The notes under the pieces: model-generated | What the model was told of the DNA's origin: nothing | The model's input: the letters and a program-made list of their open reading frames with translations, nothing else | The model's database searches: none | Translations under genes and position numbers: made by a program | Assembly: GCF_900094925.1 (NCBI RefSeq) | Contig: NZ_FMAY01000019.1 | Location: forward strand, 1-55,555 | Source: Kosakonia oryzendophytica | Lineage (GTDB): Bacteria; Pseudomonadota; Gammaproteobacteria; Enterobacterales; Enterobacteriaceae | DNA length: 55,555 bases | Direction: 5' to 3' | Shown: positions 52,609-55,555 of the stretch, one piece after another | How positions within the stretch are numbered: position 1 is the first letter of the stretch | Layout: the number at the start of each line of letters is the position of its first letter

Positions 52609-55161
52609 GTGAAGTTCGTAAAGTATTTATTCATCCTTGCAGTATGTTGCATTCTGCTGGGAGCAGGCTCGATCTACGGTCTGTACAAATATATTGAGCC
52701 ACAGCTACCTGACGTTGCGACGCTCAGAGATGTGCGGCTACAGATTCCAATGCAGGTGTACAGCGCCGATGGCGAATTGATCGCGCAGTACGGCGAAAAG
52801 CGCCGTATCCCGTTATCCCTCAGTCAGATGCCACCGGAACTGGTGAAGGCATTTATCGCGACAGAAGACAGCCGTTTTTATGAGCACCACGGTGTCGATC
52901 CGGTCGGGATTTTCCGCGCCGCCAGCGTGGCGTTGTTTTCCGGCCATGCGTCACAGGGGGCGAGTACCATCACGCAGCAGTTGGCGCGTAACTTCTTCCT
53001 GAGCCCGGAACGCACGCTGATGCGTAAAATTAAAGAAGTGTTCCTGGCCATCCGTATTGAGCAACTGTTGAATAAAGATGAGATCCTTGAGCTCTATCTC
53101 AATAAGATCTACCTCGGTTACCGCGCCTATGGCGTGGGCGCAGCGGCACAGGTCTATTTCGGTAAATCTGTCGATCAGCTGACGTTGAGTGAAATGGCGG
53201 TGATAGCCGGTTTGCCTAAAGCACCGTCGACGTTTAACCCGCTCTATTCGCTTGATCGTGCAACAGCCCGCCGCAACGTGGTGCTGGCGCGTATGCAGAG
53301 CGAAGGCTATATCACCCAGGAAGAGTACGATCAGGCGCGCGGCGAGGCCATTGATGCCAATTACCACGCGCCGGAAATCGCCTTCTCCGCGCCCTACCTT
53401 TCCGAAATGGTACGCCAGGACCTGGTGGCGCAGTACGGCGATAAAGCCTACGAAGATGGCTATCGCGTTTACACCACCATCACCCGTAAAGTGCAGCAGG
53501 GTGCGCAGGATGCAGTGCGCAATAACGTGATGGATTACGATATGCGCCACGGCTATCGCGGCCCCTCCAATGTATTGTGGAAAGTGGGTGAAGCAGCATG
53601 GAACAGCAAAAAAATCACCGACTCGCTGAAAACGCTGCCGACATACGGACCACTTTTTCCGGCTGTTGTCACCAGCGCGAATCCGCAAGAAGCCACCGCG
53701 ATGCTGGCAGATGGCACCTCCGTGTCGCTGCATATGGAAGGTGTGCGCTGGGCGCGCCCGTACCGTTCAGATACCCAGCAGGGTGCAACCCCGCGTAAAG
53801 TGACCGATGCGGTACAGGCCGGTCAGCAGATTTGGGTGCGTCAGGTAGATAACGCCTGGTGGCTGGCGCAGGTGCCGGATGTGAACTCGGCGCTGGTTTC
53901 CCTTAACCCGCATAACGGCGCAGTGCTGGCGTTAGTGGGGGGATTTGACTTTAACCAAAGCAAATTCAACCGTGCGACCCAGGCACTGCGTCAGGTAGGG
54001 TCGAACATCAAACCGTTCCTTTACACGGCAGCGATGGATAAAGGCCTGACGCTGGCAAGCATCCTCAATGACGTCCCGATTTCCCGTTGGGATGCCGGCG
54101 CAGGTTCCGACTGGCGTCCCAAAAACTCACCTGACGAATATGCCGGACCAATCCGTTTGCGTCAGGGTTTGGGGCAATCGAAAAACGTGGTGATGGTTCG
54201 TGCCATGCGCGCAATGGGCGTCGATTATGCAGCAGAGTACCTGCAGCGATTCGGTTTCCCTGCGCAAAATATTGTGCATACAGAATCACTGGCGCTCGGT
54301 TCGGCTTCGTTCACGCCGATGCAGGTTGCCAGAGGATATTCCGTGATGGCCAACGGCGGCTTCCTGATTGATCCTTATTACATTGCCAAAATCGAAAACG
54401 ATCAGGGTAATGTGCTGTTTGAAGCGCACCCGAAAGTGGCCTGCGCAAATTGCGATATCCCGGTGATTTACGGTGAAACGCCGAAGTCAAACGTGCTGGA
54501 AAATAAGGACATGGAAAATGTAGCTATCTCGCAGGAGCAGCAGAATACTTCCGTGCCCATGCCGCAATTGGAACAGGCGAATCAGGCTCTGGTGCAGAGA
54601 AGCGGCGGCGAAGAGTATGCGCCGCATGTGATCAGCACTCCGCTGTCGTTTTTGATTAAGAGCGCATTGAACAGCAACATCTTCGGCGAACCCGGCTGGC
54701 AGGGTACCGGCTGGCGAGCGGGTCGCGATCTCAAACGTACTGACATCGGCGGAAAGACCGGCACCACCAACAGCTCAAAAGATGCCTGGTTCTCCGGTTA
54801 CGGTCCTGGTGTGGTTACCTCTGTGTGGATCGGTTTTGACGATCATCGTCGCGATCTGGGGCGTACCACCGCTTCCGGGGCGATCAAAGATCAAATTTCC
54901 GGCTATGAAGGCGGTGCGAAAAGCGCCCAGCCAGCCTGGGATGCCTATATGAAAACGGTACTGGATGGCGTTGCGGAAGATCCGTTAACGCCACCGCCTG
55001 GCATTGTGACGGTGAACATTGATCGCAGTACCGGGCAGTTGTCGAACGGGGGCAGTAGCCGTCAGGAATATTTCATTGAAGGTACGCAGCCCACGCAGCA
55101 AGCTGTACATGAAGTGGGCACGACAATCATCGATAACGGCGAGACCCACGAACTGTTCTGA
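52609..55161 (+). CDS. mrcA: Penicillin-binding protein 1A
   Basis: Class A PBP: peptidoglycan glycosyltransferase plus DD-transpeptidase. The GTG at 52609 gives MKFVKYLFILAVCCILLGAG and 850 residues, the E. coli length; an ATG at 52585 would add eight residues. One membrane helix, the GT51 domain (catalytic Glu86 in ATEDSRFYEHHG; GASTITQQLARN), an OB-like insert, and the transpeptidase domain with SNIK (Ser465) and KTGT (in GGKTGTTNSSK). Divergent from hofMNOPQ. Confidence 0.97.
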   Translation: MKFVKYLFILAVCCILLGAGSIYGLYKYIEPQLPDVATLRDVRLQIPMQVYSADGELIAQYGEKRRIPLSLSQMPPELVKAFIATEDSRFYEHHGVDPVGIFRAASVALFSGHASQGASTITQQLARNFFLSPERTLMRKIKEVFLAIRIEQLLNKDEILELYLNKIYLGYRAYGVGAAAQVYFGKSVDQLTLSEMAVIAGLPKAPSTFNPLYSLDRATARRNVVLARMQSEGYITQEEYDQARGEAIDANYHAPEIAFSAPYLSEMVRQDLVAQYGDKAYEDGYRVYTTITRKVQQGAQDAVRNNVMDYDMRHGYRGPSNVLWKVGEAAWNSKKITDSLKTLPTYGPLFPAVVTSANPQEATAMLADGTSVSLHMEGVRWARPYRSDTQQGATPRKVTDAVQAGQQIWVRQVDNAWWLAQVPDVNSALVSLNPHNGAVLALVGGFDFNQSKFNRATQALRQVGSNIKPFLYTAAMDKGLTLASILNDVPISRWDAGAGSDWRPKNSPDEYAGPIRLRQGLGQSKNVVMVRAMRAMGVDYAAEYLQRFGFPAQNIVHTESLALGSASFTPMQVARGYSVMANGGFLIDPYYIAKIENDQGNVLFEAHPKVACANCDIPVIYGETPKSNVLENKDMENVAISQEQQNTSVPMPQLEQANQALVQRSGGEEYAPHVISTPLSFLIKSALNSNIFGEPGWQGTGWRAGRDLKRTDIGGKTGTTNSSKDAWFSGYGPGVVTSVWIGFDDHRRDLGRTTASGAIKDQISGYEGGAKSAQPAWDAYMKTVLDGVAEDPLTPPPGIVTVNIDRSTGQLSNGGSSRQEYFIEGTQPTQQAVHEVGTTIIDNGETHELF

Positions 55162-55166
55162 TCCCT

Positions 55167-55189
55167 CACCACTTCCCTGAGGAGTGGTG
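55167..55189. repeat. Hairpin after mrcA stop
   Basis: CACCACT / AGTGGTG arms with a short central loop lie 5 bp past the mrcA stop. It resembles the hairpin at 55245-55265 (about 15 of 21 aligned positions agree in the ACCAC...GTGGT cores), which could matter for IS200-type target or end recognition. Confidence 0.45.
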
Positions 55190-55202
55190 TAAAAATGGCA
55201 AC

Positions 55203-55230
55203 AAAAAAGGGCGCAAAAGCGCCCTTTTTA
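55203..55230 (+). terminator. Intrinsic terminator of mrcA
   Basis: AAAAAAGGGCGC-AAAA-GCGCCCTTTTTA is a clean hairpin with a U-tract. It lies immediately upstream of the IS200-type element, so the insertion does not interrupt mrcA expression. Confidence 0.9.
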
Positions 55231-55244
55231 ATTGTCACCCCTAA

Positions 55245-55555
55245 ACCACCTCCTGGGGAGGTGGTGATTGATCCTGTAAGGCTATAGCCTGAAGAATGCC
55301 CATGCCGGAATATCTCTGCTTACTCACCACAAGTAAAAGGAGACAAACCGACATGGGGCTTTACAGGAGTTCATCACATGTATATTGGCGTTGTAAATAC
55401 CACATAGTCTGGACGCCTAAGTACCGTTTCAGAATCCTGAAAGATAAGTTGGGCAAGGAACTTTACAGGACAATCTACATTCTCTGCGGAATAAAGGATT
55501 GTGAGGTTCTGGAGCTAAATGTTCAGCCAGATCATGTACATCTGGTCGTAATAGT
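55245..55555 (+). mobile_element. IS200/IS605-family insertion sequence (left part, cut by window edge)
   Basis: Begins at or near a perfect hairpin (ACCACCTCC / GGAGGTGGT, 3-nt loop, 55245-55265) typical of the left-end subterminal palindrome recognised by Y1 transposases. An untranslated stretch of about 90 bp and then tnpA follow. The right end lies outside the window. The exact left boundary cannot be fixed without the right end, as these elements lack terminal inverted repeats and target duplications. Confidence 0.85.
55353..55555 (+). CDS. tnpA: IS200-type HUH (Y1) transposase, N-terminal part
   Basis: Translation from ATG 55353 gives MGLYRSSSHVYWRCKYHIVW followed by TPKYRFRILK and the metal-binding HUH motif in QPDHVHLVV. 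About 67 of roughly 140-150 residues are present; the catalytic tyrosine is beyond the edge. AAGGAG lies ten bases upstream. The enzyme moves single-stranded DNA by a peel-and-paste mechanism. No accessory tnpB is visible. Confidence 0.93.
   Translation, partial: MGLYRSSSHVYWRCKYHIVWTPKYRFRILKDKLGKELYRTIYILCGIKDCEVLELNVQPDHVHLVVI

Overview
This window is chromosomal DNA from a member of the Enterobacteriaceae. Gene order across most of it follows the Escherichia coli str-to-mrcA region (tufA-fusA-rpsG-rpsL, tusBCD-yheO, fkpA-slyX-slyD-yheV-kefBG-yheS, yheTU-prkB-yhfA-crp-yhfK-argD-pabA-fic-yhfG-ppiA, nirBDC-cysG, trpS-gph-rpe-dam-damX-aroBK, hofQPONM-mrcA). Protein lengths are nearly identical to E. 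coli. The malonate decarboxylase operon, a codA at the nirB locus and Klebsiella-like repeats point to the Klebsiella/Enterobacter/Kosakonia side of the family. I cannot fix the genus from sequence reading alone.

Layout. 1-3910: the str ribosomal operon on the minus strand, with its promoter. 3932-5694: the yheO-tusDCB tRNA 2-thiolation operon. 5858-10525: the chaperones/prolyl isomerases FkpA and SlyD, SlyX, and the KefG-KefB glutathione-gated K+ efflux system. 10706-12613: the ABC-F protein YheS. About 12614-26550 is an accessory block separating yheS from yheT, which are neighbours in E. coli. It carries mdcR plus a complete mdcABCDEFGH malonate decarboxylase operon, then an NAD salvage locus (NAMPT-like nadV, a divergent PRPP-synthetase-like gene and a divergently transcribed NrtR-type regulator with an obvious palindromic operator), then a TelA/XpaC-like membrane-stress pair. 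26551-35599: the usual core block around crp. 35753-37054: a cytosine deaminase where E. coli has tsgA. 37195-42434: NADH nitrite reductase, nitrite channel and sirohaem synthase, with textbook FNR and NarL/NarP sites. 42483-48891: the aroK-aroB-damX-dam-rpe-gph-trpS superoperon on the minus strand. 49182-52489: the hofMNOPQ DNA-uptake/competence-like operon. 52609-55161: mrcA (PBP1A). The window ends inside an IS200/IS605-type element inserted just after the mrcA terminator.

The most interesting locus is prs-like/nadV/nrtR (20879-24159). A PRPP-synthetase-like protein with a substituted flexible loop sits in one operon with a NAMPT-like enzyme, under a Nudix-fold regulator whose catalytic glutamates are replaced. 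Pairs of these two families in phages are known to rebuild NAD+ from ADP-ribose and nicotinamide. Here the pair is chromosomal and seems to be controlled by an ADP-ribose-type sensor, so the pathway deserves a biochemical test. No tRNA, rRNA, CRISPR array or integrase was found.
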